Shown in pieces: positions 11,601 through 23,011 of a stretch of 64,000 bases of DNA. The position numbers and the translations under genes were made by a program. A model generated the notes under the pieces. The model worked only from the letters and a program-made list of their open reading frames with translations, was not told the origin of the DNA and did not search any database. Location of the stretch: contig NC_064682.1 of NCBI RefSeq assembly GCF_023278565.1, positions 2,976,001 through 3,040,000 on the forward strand, in the 5' to 3' direction. Every line of letters begins with the position of its first letter. The first letter of the stretch is position 1. This DNA is from Colletotrichum lupini. Lineage: Eukaryota; Ascomycota; Sordariomycetes; Glomerellales; Glomerellaceae.

Positions 11601-14600
11601 GAGCTTTATAAACGCATACCCCTATCGTCGTTCGACTACTTTAAAGTGCTTACCGCTAGAGATTCTATTCCTTATATTATCGAATATAATACCTAGTCGA
11701 TCTATATCTTTTAAATATAAGAGAAATAGGGTATTAATAGGTAAAATATAAAAAGTTATTATTCCGAAGTATATCTCTACTTTTATTATACCTAGGGCGA
11801 CGATTTCCTTACTTAGGCCGAAACTAATCCTCGTAATACCTACCGTCGACGTATTAAGTATTATTAGTGCGATCTTCTATAGTGCCTAAAATTGCCCTTT
11901 TCCTCTAGTTAACTATTATGATACCCTAGTATTTAGGATAATCCTATAGAAATTATCTAGGCTATACCTTTCGCTTACGTAAAATACCTATACGAGCTTA
12001 GTATTTAAAGGATCTAAGTAATATAAAAAGGACCCCTCTAACTACCCCTAAATATACTTAGTACTATGTTCTTTTTTTTTAAATATCGAGAGAGATAGCG
12101 TCTTCTCCTTAATCGTTAAGATAATAGACTTCGGCCCTATTAGATTCGCCCTTTTAGCCGCCTCTATATCCGTTATCTAAGGGACCTTCCCTTACTATTT
12201 ATAAATAAAAGCCTACTTATTAAGAGCTTTTGCTACCCTCTATTTATTTAGCCTCGTATATCCTCTAGAGGCTAACGGGGTAAAAAAAGAGTAGTTAATA
12301 TCTTCGATTTCGTTATAATCTAATTCGTTAGTATAGGGGATAAGATCTTCCTTATTTTCTAAATCTCTTATAAAGGGTATATACTTTAAGCTACTACTTT
12401 AGCTACCGTTACTAGGTTCTATGCCCCCGGATCTACTTTTATATATAATAAGGAATTAGTTAAACCGACGAGGGCTAGTTTTACCGTTTATTACCCTCGA
12501 CTTTTTATACTATTCGTACGATTTAATACGCTCTTTTTTAGAGTAGTTACTTAACTAATATCTATCCTTTTTATAAATATAGTATTACTTTTTCTATTAC
12601 CCTACCCGTAAGTTAAATCTCTACCTATTTAACGAATCTAGGCCTCTTTATTAATAATTACTATATCTAGCCTCTTTTCCTTTCTTATTATACGTTCGAT
12701 CGACCTAATATTATTAATAAGGGCCGTCGTACGCTTAGAAATAAGTTTAGCGCGGCATTATTATTTTAATATTAAAGCTAGATCTTAGCCTTAAGTAGAG
12801 CGTCTCGTAGTCTTCGGGTACTTAATATAGAGTAATTTTTACCTTTAGTATACGCTAGACTGCGGTATAAAAATATCTAACTTTCCGCTTATTTATCCCC
12901 TTATTTAACTAGGTTTTCGCTAGCTTATTAATTTAATTAATAAGCTCTTTAAGGATCTCTACTCGCAATTTACCCTCTATTATCCTAGCTATAAATATAA
13001 AAAAAATCGCTCATAACTTAGATAGGAGCTCTAGGTTCTTATCGTAGGTCTCGAAGTAGCTTCGGATTACGTTAATTATACTAAGAAAGTCGTTTCGATC
13101 GAGATTATGCACCGCTTTATAATAATAATTAAAGGCTTTGCTTACGAGTACGATATTAATTACTAAATAATACTAGTATTCCCTAATTCCGACTTTTTCG
13201 TAATAATCGTAAAATATTATTAGGGTTTTTTATAAGACCTTATACTTCCCCCCAGAGTATAATTTCTCTTTTAGAAAGATCTTTTTAAGGTCTATAAATT
13301 ACTTCGTATTCGCCGCTAGATTTTTAGTATTTATATACGATCCCTACGTTACTACGTATTATTAGTAACTTCGGGTCGTTTACCTCTTTTTTTATTAGCT
13401 AATCGGCGCCGAATTTCGCATTAGTAGCGGTAACGAGTTATAGATCGAAATAGGCAGAATTATTAATTATCGTACTTCTAGTACTATATTTTACCCTAGT
13501 ATATCCTTTTATAACGATAGATTTCCGTTAGTAATTATAAGGAGGAAATCTAGGTCTTTACCCTTTTTTTAAATTTATTAAAGCGATTATACGCTCTATC
13601 GACCTATACTTAGTTTTATAATACGAATTCCTCTTCTATAATCATCGTTATTAATATTTCGTATAGCTCTTGCGATTATAATTACGCTAGTAATACCCCT
13701 CGCCCATAGAGGAATTTATTAATTACTTTCGTAATTCTTAGGCTTACGCTTACGAACTATTCGTCTAGCTAGTAACTAAGGTCGTCTACGATCTTATAAA
13801 ATAGGGGTTACCCCTATAGCCCTTTTTCTTTATAAACTTTAGTTAAATAGATTAATACCGTATTAATATATTTACCGTTAGGCTAATTTGCGATTTTATA
13901 TATCTACGTCCCCTAATAGTCCGGGTTAATATTTACTTATTTATAAAGGATTAGGATTTTATTTAAGATCGGGTTTCGTCCTCTTCTTCCTTACCCTAAT
14001 TCGCTAAGGGGCGTGCTCTAGTTTATACTTATATTAGCGGTCGCTAGCGTATTTAATCTTAATAGGGATATATTTAATCTATGTACTAATTATAATAAAT
14101 CCGTGCTTTCGCTACCTAACGAATTTATTAAGGTCTAAGAGATTCCCGCTTCTTCTTACTATCTCGCTATTACTCTCGTTTTTATTATTTTTAGCGATTA
14201 TTATTACCTTTTTAAATCGCTAGCTATTGTACTTACTAAGATCCTCCTTTTCGTTTAATAAAAAAGGGTAGGTTTTAGTAGTTCCTTTTAATAATAATAG
14301 CGGCAGACGTTTATATTATTATAAGAAAATATAATAATTAGTCTCGGGATCTTTACTAATTACCGATTTTTATTATCCCGTATACTTCTAGCCTCCTAAG
14401 CCTCGTGCTTTTTATAATCTCTAAATAGCTTCCTTCTTCGACCTACCTCTTTTAGGGCAGTATTCCGTAAGAATAGTTAAAAATAGACGCTAGGCGGCTC
14501 GTAAAGGAGCTATATGGGCTATTAAGAACCGTATAGGTTATTAAGTATAGTTAACGAAGTTAAGCCCTCTTTTTCGTAAGATCGTATATTTCGAGGAAAT

Positions 14601-15084
14601 TACTTAAAATACCTACTTATCGCTCGTACGTAGTAGGGTTAGATACCTTAGAGATCTTATCTTTTATAGCCTCTCGGTACCCTATTTTATATCTTTTAAG
14701 TAGTCTTTTTCGTAACTTAATTATAATTAAGTAATTATCGCTTACTAGCGATCCCTTCTATTACTTAGTTAATTTCTAATCGCGGGCCGGCTATGGAAAA
14801 GTTATTTAATAAAAAAGCTACTCGGGGTAATAGTAAAAGGCTAGTTACTTAAGCAGTTCTATTAATTAACGTAGTTTAACGTAGTAAACGTCGACCTCTC
14901 GTAAGTAATAAAGGGCTATAATTACTTAATTCCGTATAGTATTTAAGAATCGCCTCCTTTTTTATCTACTTCTATAAAGTTAATTAGTACGAATCTCCTA
15001 TCCTATATAGTATTAAAAAGTCGTCTCTTCTATATAGCGAGATACCTTACCGATCTACGATAATAAAATTTAACTATTAATTAG

Positions 15085-15286
15085 TATTAATATCCTTATT
15101 ATAAAGTAGTTAGTTCGAACCGTAGTTAACGAAGAGATTAATTAAACTATATAAATATCTGCGTAGGTATAAAAAGGAGGTTCTAACCGTAGGTTGGGCT
15201 GGCTACGATAATCGTAAATAGGGCCCCCAATTGGCCCCTGCGCAGTCGGCTGTATGCCGCGGTCGAATTGGACTTCCAATCCGACA
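15085..15286 (-). repeat. LTR of copia copy A (5' LTR in element orientation)
   Basis: 202 bp direct repeat of 8442-8643. Here the outer (right) ~125 bases are almost free of RIP (GCGCAGTCGGCTGTATGCC kept), while the inner part is mutated. The same LTR occurs at 28945 and 62117 in the other orientation. Confidence 0.9.
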
Positions 15287-15417
15287 AATCGAAACAAATC
15301 TCTGAAGTTCAGCTATGGTAGAACGTGCTCCTTGTGTGGGCTGTCTTCTTCGTCGAGTCTGCTGGATGAATCATGTGACTAGCAAACCCAGAGTCGATGG
15401 GTGTATAAAGTCAGCCT

Positions 15418-16091
15418 GTCCTGGAGGGAGCTTTAGATTGCAGTGCAATCACGCCACCCATATCATTGTGAAGTTTGAAACACAGATTTGGGAACTTGCG
15501 AGTTGCGTCGATCAGTTAAGAATACCAAAATCTCATTGGAGGTCTGTCTCGCCAATAGAGGCCCAGGAGCTGCGCCGGTAGCGCGTTGATCAGGGGTGGG
15601 CAAGCCCATCATACCATGAAGCGCGGAAGCTGGGCACTGACTGATGTCCTTAGAAAGGGTTAAAAACGCAGTGAATCTCGGAGAAAGCGGCTTTGTTATC
15701 GGCCTGAGGAAACGGGCTGCATTAATAGTGCGTGACCTTGGGAGACATGGGGGATTCGCCTCGAGTACATGCATACGCCAGTTAGCTAAACGCACGAATT
15801 CAGGTATCACCATATCCCATCGACGGCCAGGTTCTTACAATAGATTTTCACTCTGGATAGTTCAAGCCGCTTTGTCCCGTCGCTTCTTCAAATCGACACG
15901 CAGAATGGAGAAGACTTGATGCGTGTAGACTTACAGATGACGGGGTCCTTTGGGAGGGCTGCTTTGCTGACAAGAAGCCCTAAGCTTCGCCAATAGGCTG
16001 TCAGGGCCACGCTTGAGTGCTTGATGTACCAGGAAACGCATGAGCAAAGGCGTCCGTAAACATCCTCAGTATGGGCTAAAAATGCAGTGAA
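15418..16091 (+). repeat. Dispersed ~27 bp motif array, right part (4 copies)
   Basis: Copies at 15418-15448, 15644-15675, 15945-15974 (degenerate, closest to the 7461 copy) and 16061-16091, same orientation as the left part. A half motif GTTAAGAATACCA sits at 15514. Without the copia element and one target copy, the two parts form one array of about 1.8 kb. Frames at 15315-15919 cross the motifs but look random. Confidence 0.65.
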
Positions 16092-16149
16092 TGGAAAAAA
16101 GGGTGTTCAGTAGCGCGACAGCATACCCTCTTTTATAACAACCTAACTT

Positions 16150-16929
16150 AAACCGGCATTACTGTATTACCACTTTCGTCGACCTCAGCCTCAGTCTCAC
16201 TCATATCCTCCTTTGAATGGGGGGTTTCTCGTAGTGCTGAATTGAGGTCATGGCAGCACCGGTTTGAGAACCAGATTCATTTGATTTAATCTGACAGCGG
16301 CGACGGCAATCTCACCATCAACGTCCTGAACCAGTCAAGAATCGAAGCTTCCCCAACATTGAGTAACTCAATCCATAGCATATTGTAGATGAGCTTTGTG
16401 TATTGAAGTAATAGATCTCGACAGGAAGCGTCCGATTTCTCATTATCATGTTGTCACCCCCTTCTTTCTCGTGAAGTGTCTTCAGCTTCGACATATCCAA
16501 CTTCTCTAGAACCTCACTCACCGCCGTAGAAGTCATGAATACGTTGCCCATAGCAATCCAAGACTGGAGCTCCTCAAGCTGCTGTTCCCCAATAGCCTTA
16601 CTCCAAAAGTGAATGGGTGAGGAATACTCCATAAGCGTGCCAGATGTGGATTGATCCTCTCCTCATCCTTGCTCTTCGTCGGATCAAGGCGATCCCCATA
16701 GCTTGACTGGACGATAAGCAGCTTGCCGCAAATTGGGTTGATTGTATGTGCGACAGTCACGTGGATGAATTGACTTTGTGTGCCTTCCACGTTTACGATT
16801 AGATCTCCGTGGCGCGAACTCTAAGTGAGGTATCTCAGCGCTCTCGCCGAGATATGTACTAATTGAGTAAGCGAGGGGACCCTGCGGCTCGCGATGGACC
16901 ATGACCAACCTGGCTGGGGATAGGGTCAA
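16150..16929 (-). pseudogene. Eroded protein-coding gene, family not recognised
   Basis: Three minus-strand frames each carry part of what reads as one protein. Near 16929-16800: YSISTYLGESAEIPHLEFAP. Near 16800-16640: a stretch from EGTQSQFIHVTVAHTINPI to LDPTKSKDEERINPHLARL. From 16632: MEYSSPIHFWSKAIGEQQLE and onward, then after a further frame change near 16450 QYTKLIYNMLWIELLNVGEA. The pieces run head to tail, which suggests at least two frameshifts in an older gene or several unrecognised small introns. The upstream side is interrupted by the MITE at 16937. Minus-strand sequence beyond the MITE (to about 17880) may hold further 5' remnants. No domain assigned. Confidence 0.4.
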
Positions 16930-16936
16930 TAAACCC

Positions 16937-17520
16937 GAGGACGGCTATTCCGCACCTACATGAAGGCTATCCCGCACCCATACTAGGCCTACTTGAGCAA
17001 ATAGTGGGTTATACGTGACTGCACGTGACTGCACTGCTTAGAAGTAGTCATATGTTAGGCCCGGGTGCGCGCCTTCTTATTGTTTCTGTTTTAACGCGTC
17101 TTTTTTATCTAATACCTCCTTTTTTTAGTTACTTTTAAAGTAGGATAAGTACCTTTTTGAGTACTAAAATATGGGCTCTAGAGAAGTATTTCCCCTGAGT
17201 AAAGACTAGTTTTTAAAGTCGTGGTTTTGATTCTGAAAAGCGCGCTATAAAAGAGGGTAAAGTAGAAGGTATAGTAGTAGAAGGTGTAGTAGTAGAAGGT
17301 GTAGTAGTAGAAGGTGTAGTAGTAGAAGGTGTAGTAGTGGAAGGTATAGTAGAGGAGGCTGCGCCTTCTTAAGAAACTGCTAGAATAATAGAGATTCCGG
17401 GTTAATTATGGCTATTGCGGCGGTGTAGTCACGTGTAGTCACGTGTAACCTATTATTTGCTTGAGTAGGCCTAGTATGGGTGCGGGATAGCCTTCATGTG
17501 GGTGCGGAATAGCCGTCCTC
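16937..17520. mobile_element. MULE-type MITE with ~100 bp TIRs
   Basis: Terminal inverted repeats begin GAGGACGGCTATTCCGCACC on both sides and match over about 100 bp with a few differences. The flanks are the exact 9 bp duplication AATAAACCC (16928-16936, 17521-17529). Long TIRs plus a 9 bp duplication are characteristic of Mutator-like elements. At 584 bp it cannot code for a transposase. The interior holds a minisatellite and a short frame starting at 17171 that is stopped at 17207. Only lightly RIP-affected compared with the long elements. Confidence 0.88.
17261..17352 (+). repeat. 15 bp minisatellite inside the MITE
   Basis: About six tandem units of AGAAGGTGTAGTAGT with few changes. 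In the plus frame that ends at the TAA following 17352 it would encode repeats of Val-Val-Glu-Gly-Val and then EEAAPS. An ATG at 17171 begins a nearby but shifted frame (MGSREVFPLSKD, then TAG), so this may be what remains of a protein gene once carried by the parent transposon. Confidence 0.75.
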
Positions 17521-17899
17521 AATAAACCCCGTATGCCCGAGGGAAAACGTGGTGAAATGACCGTGAATACGCTCTCCTTTTGGGGTTAGATCACCGCAGT
17601 ATAAACTCTACGTAAGTTCCAAATGCTTGAATAGAGCCTCAAAGCTTAGCCATAAGCGGCTTGGTAACCTGAGGAGTTAAACTTCTCCTGTCAAGACTTA
17701 GGTTCAAAGCTAAACTAGTAATAACAGCGCCTCACTTAATATAACTGAGTTCATCCAGACCAATCTTTCCATTCAGACACCAAGTCTCGCCCACAATTGG
17801 AGAGTTTTCCCCGCGTTGTGTCCATGGGATAGTTGATCGCAGCGGCTGACTCCGACGCATCATCAATTATTCCCATGCGCTGAAAACAATCCGGCTTCT

Positions 17900-17921
17900 C
17901 GCCGCGACTTACATCGCGGCG
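17900..17921. repeat. Perfect hairpin, 8 bp stem, 6 nt loop
   Basis: CGCCGCGA and TCGCGGCG enclose CTTACA. It stands alone in a non-coding stretch, with no T-run to make it a terminator of a known kind. Confidence 0.6.
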
Positions 17922-19003
17922 TTATATTAGTACGCCACTTGAGTGCAAAATACAAGTACAACTGTAACTCTTGTAACTCTTCATATGTTGTTGCAGAAGG
18001 AAGTGTTCAGATTCGCATATGCTCATGGATCGCGTCCATACGGAGAAGGCTTTCCTGCATGTTCTGCTCAGGGAGCATAGTCCTAATCTGGATAGGAGTA
18101 ATAGGACGCAGCTCAAAAGGCGTGACATTATTTTGTGGTTCGTGGGGTAGCCCTGAACAAGAAATTAGAAAATTCATTGCTTCATTCTACAAAACAGACG
18201 TTGAGCGCGTTCGTGGGTTCGAAAGTGCCGTTGAGAGTTTTTTTAAAGCGCCGTATAAACGCTGTCCATCCGCAGGTTCCGGCCACAATTCTGACCGCGC
18301 GCAACGCACCGGCCACCCCAGCCTTCCTACTGAAATCGACATCACGAGCAGGTCTGCTACATTCTTCAGCTGCTCGTTCGAGAAGGATTCCTTGTTCTTC
18401 CTGAAGTCTGGTTGATCACGGCTACTGTGATTATCCCCTTTTCATCCAACGTGCACGGCGATGGGGGAGCGGGGGTGCCGCGGTGTTTGGGTTAGTGCTA
18501 TGCCCGTTGTAGTTAATCCCTTTAGGCGCATAGCTGTGTAATATTAAAGAAAGGATAAAAGTGCTGGAGGTATTATCATTGACACTTTTTTGTCTTGTGG
18601 TGTTGTAAGTCACCTTGCTCGACCCAACTCGTATTCCTGGGTCTAGTTGAACTTTGGCTTCAAATCCGGTAGAGCTAGTTCGACCACTATAACAGTATTT
18701 CAACTAGGCCGTATAGGAGGCCACCAGAAAGATTTATCCAATTGATGAAAGCTAATTGCTCAGGAAAAACCGAAAAGTAGGGCTTTTGCGACATTATGCA
18801 GACAGAGATGCCAAGAACTTTGATAGAGTATTGTTCGTGTTAGCAGCAAGTCGAGGCAGCCAACTACACCACGAAAATCAAAGTTTAGGTGATGATGTTC
18901 GGAGATCCGGAACCGGAAACAGTATCTTGTGTTCCGTACCAACCAGCTACAAGCTTACAATGATTAAGTGTAGCTGGTGTAATACCGAGGTGACTTGAAG
19001 AAC
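17922..19003. other. Intergenic, promoter side of secreted-protein gene
   Basis: Frames at 17939-18415 and 18431-18998 overlap on both strands and have no recognisable composition. The last ~100 bases lead into the gene at 19100; see the TATA entry. Confidence 0.5.
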
Positions 19004-19010
19004 CTATAAG
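19004..19010 (+). promoter_or_regulatory. TATA-like box of secreted-protein gene
   Basis: CTATAAG lies ~95 bp upstream of the ATG at 19100 and is followed by a C/T-rich leader (CATCTTTCTCTCTCTT) typical of fungal 5' UTRs. Confidence 0.5.
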
Positions 19011-19161
19011 AGCCCTCAATATTCCACGCTTCAGCTTCATAAGCATCTCATCACATCCACATCTTTCTCTCTCTTATTAACATATCTTTGCAGCTCAAGA
19101 TGAAGTACATTCTTTTAACCACTATCTTTACCGCTGCCTGCGCAGCTGGACCTCTAGCTAA

Positions 19162-22100
19162 TAGCGCTTATACCCATTTAAATTAATTAAATAAATAAGT
19201 TAAATAAATAGTTAAATATAGGAATTTTAGTAAGTTAAATAATTAAATATCGTAAGGCCCTATATTTAATAAATTTAATTAAATATAAGGTTACTTAGAA
19301 AAAAGAAAATCCGGGGCCGGGCTAATTAAAAATCGATATTCCTAACTATACCCTACAGAAGTTTATAATTAAGAATATAAATACCTAGAGCGGGATTTAA
19401 ACCTATAACTCCTTATTTATGATTATAAGTTCGGTATTATACTACTTAACTAAATAGATTATTAGTAATTATTATAAAAAAAAAGGGCCTAAGTATTATA
19501 GAGCCCTAAATTTAGTATTTTATTATATTTAAAAATTTAAAAAACCTCTAGTACCCCCTTTTTTTAATATTAATAAAATTAACGAAATTACGCACTACTA
19601 CTTTTAACCTTTTATAATTATTATAATTATTATTAATATTAATTAAATTATATATTAATCGATTTCTTATATCGTAATTAATTAATTAGTAATAAGTTAT
19701 ATAATCTTTAGTACGTAACCGCTATTTTAAATTACTTCGTAACTATAAACCCTAACTAACACTAGCCTCGTATTATTAACTAATTTTAATAATTATAATA
19801 GCCTCTTTACCTTTTTAAAAATAATTTAAAAAGGGAGGACTTTTATTAATAATAATTTAATATTATAAAAGGGCATAAGGCTAAGGAAGTTATAAATCCG
19901 CTTAGAAAGGGTCTTTATTTAAGAAATTTATAATAAAAATATTTAAAATAAAGTCTTTTAGTTTTATTATTATTATAACGAAATAGGTATCGTTACTTAC
20001 TTTAAAATAATAACTACGAGCTTAGTAACGGCTTATTTAAAGTTAAAATGTTAAATAATAGATCTAAGCTTTAATAAGTTATTATATTTATTAAAATCCT
20101 TTAAGTATAATTTTATATTAAAAAAATAAAAACTTACCTTTAGTATTATTATAAAGGGCTAAGTAATAAGAATTAAGGAATTAGTAATTAGGTATATTAT
20201 TAATAATAATAGCCTATTTATAACTTTTTATAATCCTTACCTCCGGGCCCCCTTTTCTTAACTAGATTATAATATTACTAACGAACTCTTATTATTATAT
20301 ATAAATATAAAAAAGGAGCTAAGTAAGATTTTTATTAAAAAGAAAAATATAATTAGGTTAGAGATCCGGAGGTTAATAATAAAAGTCTACTTATTATTCA
20401 ATTTATAAACCTCGCTAATATAAAATATTATTATTACCGTTTTTACTTACTTTTTAAACTATACTAAGTAATAAATATAATACCTTATTACTTTATAATA
20501 ATAATATAATACCTACAATAAGGCTAATATTACCTAGACTATAAAATTAGTAATAAATAACTAAGAATTAGGTAACTAAGTCGGAATAGTTATTTATAAT
20601 AATACTTTAAATAACAATACTTACTTAGGTTACTTATATCTTATATTATCTTATATTTATACTTAAAAAAATATTCTTAATTAGAGGATGAGGTACTATA
20701 GTTATATTCTTAACCTCGTTAGTAAGGCCTTTTTATTTAGTAATAATAAAGAGGTATTTAAATAAGAATTAAATATATTAATTAATACTAAGTAACTTTA
20801 AAAAGATCTTAACCTTTAGTATATAAGGGGCCCTATTAATAAGCTTTAGAACGTTATTAAATTTATTTACTTATTACCTTAATAATATAAAGCCTTTTTT
20901 AAGGTTAATAATAAGACTAATGAGAACGATATATTTACTCTCTTCGAGGAGTCGTTATAAGAGCTTATATTAACACTTAATAATAATATAAAATAAAATT
21001 CGATATATTTTTTAATATAGCGCTCTTTATAAAGAAAAAAAAATTTATACCTTCTTAATAACTAGTCGAGCTTATAAGGATCTAAAGTAACGGATCCTTA
21101 TTAAGGGCATTCTTAATAATAATAACTAATAATTACTAACTAAGCTAAAAATAATACTTAAGCTACTTTATTTTTAAATAATAAAATATTAGGGCTAGGG
21201 TAAAAAAGATAGTTATAGTTATTTATAAGAAATAATAATAAGTCTTAAGTATTTTATTAATTATTTTAAGGAATAAAAAAAGTTATATAATAAACTTTTT
21301 AAAAAAGAGATAGATCTTATAGCTTTTTAAATTATAACGTTATAATCGTAGTTAATATAAGTAATACTACCTCGTTAATAATTAGCTCGTTATTAATTTA
21401 TATTCTAACCTCTTTTTTAATTTCTAACTTTAAATAGTATCCCTCGTTATATTTAGTTTAAGTATATACTTAAAGAGCGGGTAGAGCTACTTCTTAGTAA
21501 TAATTTTAACTCGTAAAGATATTTTTAATTATTAATTATTAATACTTAGTAAGTCCTTAATAAGTATTATATTAAGTTAAGTAACTCTTTATTTTATATT
21601 ATAATAATTATTTTTTACCCTAAGTAAGGATTAAAATAGCTAAAGAAGAGGTAGGATATACCTAAATAGAGTTATTAACTATTTGATATAAAAAAGAGAC
21701 TTTATAATTATTAATAAAAATAGTATATTAATAAGATAATAAGTCCTCCTCTTCCTTATTATTTAAGTCCTCTTCCTTTATTACGATAGTTATAAACTAT
21801 TTTTAATACCCTTACGATTTTAAAAAGTATTATAAAAAACTCGTAGTATTAGTAATAGTTAATATCTTAAATAATAAATATAATAATTAACTACGTACCT
21901 AAGCTTAATTAATATTATTTATAAATTATCCCTTAGCTAGTCTTTAACCTAATTTAATAGTAAATTAATTATTAACTAACTTATTTAATATTAAGTAAGC
22001 TTATGCTTAATATTTTTACGATCCTTATAATAATAATAGATTATAAAAGGATATTTAGCCTTACGAAGTTAACTTTAATTTTATAATGATTATTAATAAG

Positions 22101-22376
22101 ATCTTTTATACTAAAGGAAGTTTAATATCTTAAGAACTAGCTTCGTAATAGTACTATAAAAATAAGAAGTTAATTTTTTAATTAGAAGAGCTAATCGAGG
22201 TAAAGTCTATAAGTTAGTACTATAAGGACTTTCATAATAGCTTTATTTAATTCCTAATTAGGAAATTAGTTAAATTTATTAATTGATTATTAAATAATTA
22301 AATATAGCGCGAGAAATGAGCTAAATAATTAAATACGAACCTTATATTTGATTTGTTTGTATGGGTATAAGCGCTG
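19162..22376 (+). mobile_element. hAT transposon, ~3.2 kb, RIP-inactivated
   Basis: Ends are TAGCGCTTATACCC and GGGTATAAGCGCTG, i.e. inverted CAGCGCTTATACCC with one change. Flanks are the 8 bp duplication CTAGCTAA / CTGGCTAA (19154-19161, 22377-22384). An 8 bp duplication and CAG-type ends define hAT. The interior is extremely AT-rich with stops in all frames. Plus-strand remnants around 20230-20780 still show transposase-like order, e.g. KVYLLFNL (from a DLWTS-type motif), NNTLNNNTYLGYLY and YILNLVSKAFLF (from the GHILNLV motif). A tRNA-like patch is noted near 19375-19462. It sits in codon 21 of the secreted-protein gene. Confidence 0.9.
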
Positions 22377-22572
22377 CTGGCTAAAGTTAGGGATCTGACT
22401 GGCACGCCGGAGAACACCCTGACCTACGTCGACATTGCTCCGGTTGAGTTGGAACCGCGGAACGCGGACTTGAACTTAACGGATCTTGTCACTAGGGATA
22501 CGCTCCCTAACACCGCATGCCCGGCTGGACAGACCTATGACCGCTCGGTCTGCTTCAAGTCCAACATCATCC

Positions 22573-23011
22573 CAGCGCTTATACCCAAATAAACAAATCA
22601 AATATAAGGTTCATATTTAATTATTTAGCTAATTTCTCGCGCTATATTTGATTATTTAATAAATTTAATAAATATTTAATTAATTTAAGTTATAAGTTAT
22701 AATAGAGTAAAGCTAAATATTAGATATGTAAATAGTATAGTAAATACGGCGCTATAAGCACCGAATTTTTCAGGGCAGCTTTACTTTAATTCTAGAGGTC
22801 CGGTATTTAAATCCGGGTCCGAGCGGCCCCTTTTTTCCGTATTTTTTTAGTATATCATTGGTATATTCAGGTCTACCCTTAGATTCTAAATTTAATTAAA
22901 TATATTAAATATACGGGCTAGAATATTTAATTGTTTGACTCGCTGAAATTCCTATATTTGACTGTTCGTTTGACTTATTTGTTTGATTAATTTGAATGGG
23001 TATGTGCGCTG
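22573..23011 (-). mobile_element. Non-autonomous hAT derivative (439 bp)
   Basis: Ends CAGCGCTTATACCC and GGGTATGTGCGCTG, flanked by 8 bp CATCATCC / TATCATCC (22565-22572, 23012-23019). Its left end matches the right end of the 3.2 kb hAT in reverse complement and vice versa, so it is an inverted, internally deleted relative. It keeps CpA where the larger copy has TpA (e.g. CAAAC versus TAAAT in the shared end), so it escaped most RIP. It is the second insertion in the same gene. Confidence 0.9.

Larger units (their letters stand above)
8442..15286 (-). mobile_element. Ty1/copia retrotransposon, full length, RIP-inactivated (copy A)
   Basis: Seen: two 202 bp direct LTRs (8442-8643, 15085-15286) starting TGT and ending ACA, flanked by the exact 5 bp duplication AATCG (8437-8441, 15287-15291). 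A purine-rich tract next to the left LTR on the minus strand marks it as the 3' LTR, so the element reads right to left. Although riddled with stops, the minus strand shows in order a Cys/His-knuckle remnant (~12600-12450), integrase core (~11700-10950, e.g. DAGTNFKS-like and VERAHAALKRAY-like stretches) and RT/RNase H (~10400-9150, e.g. LLYRLVKSG near 9850, KLYVFVN near 9270). Integrase before RT is the copia order. Stops fall where CAA/CAG/TGG codons are expected and Asp is often replaced by Asn, both expected from C-to-T RIP. No intact ORF; not able to move by itself. Confidence 0.93.

Noticed and set aside
17939..18415. 158-codon plus-strand frame
   Set aside because: Overlaps frames on both strands, with no recognisable composition and no leader signals.
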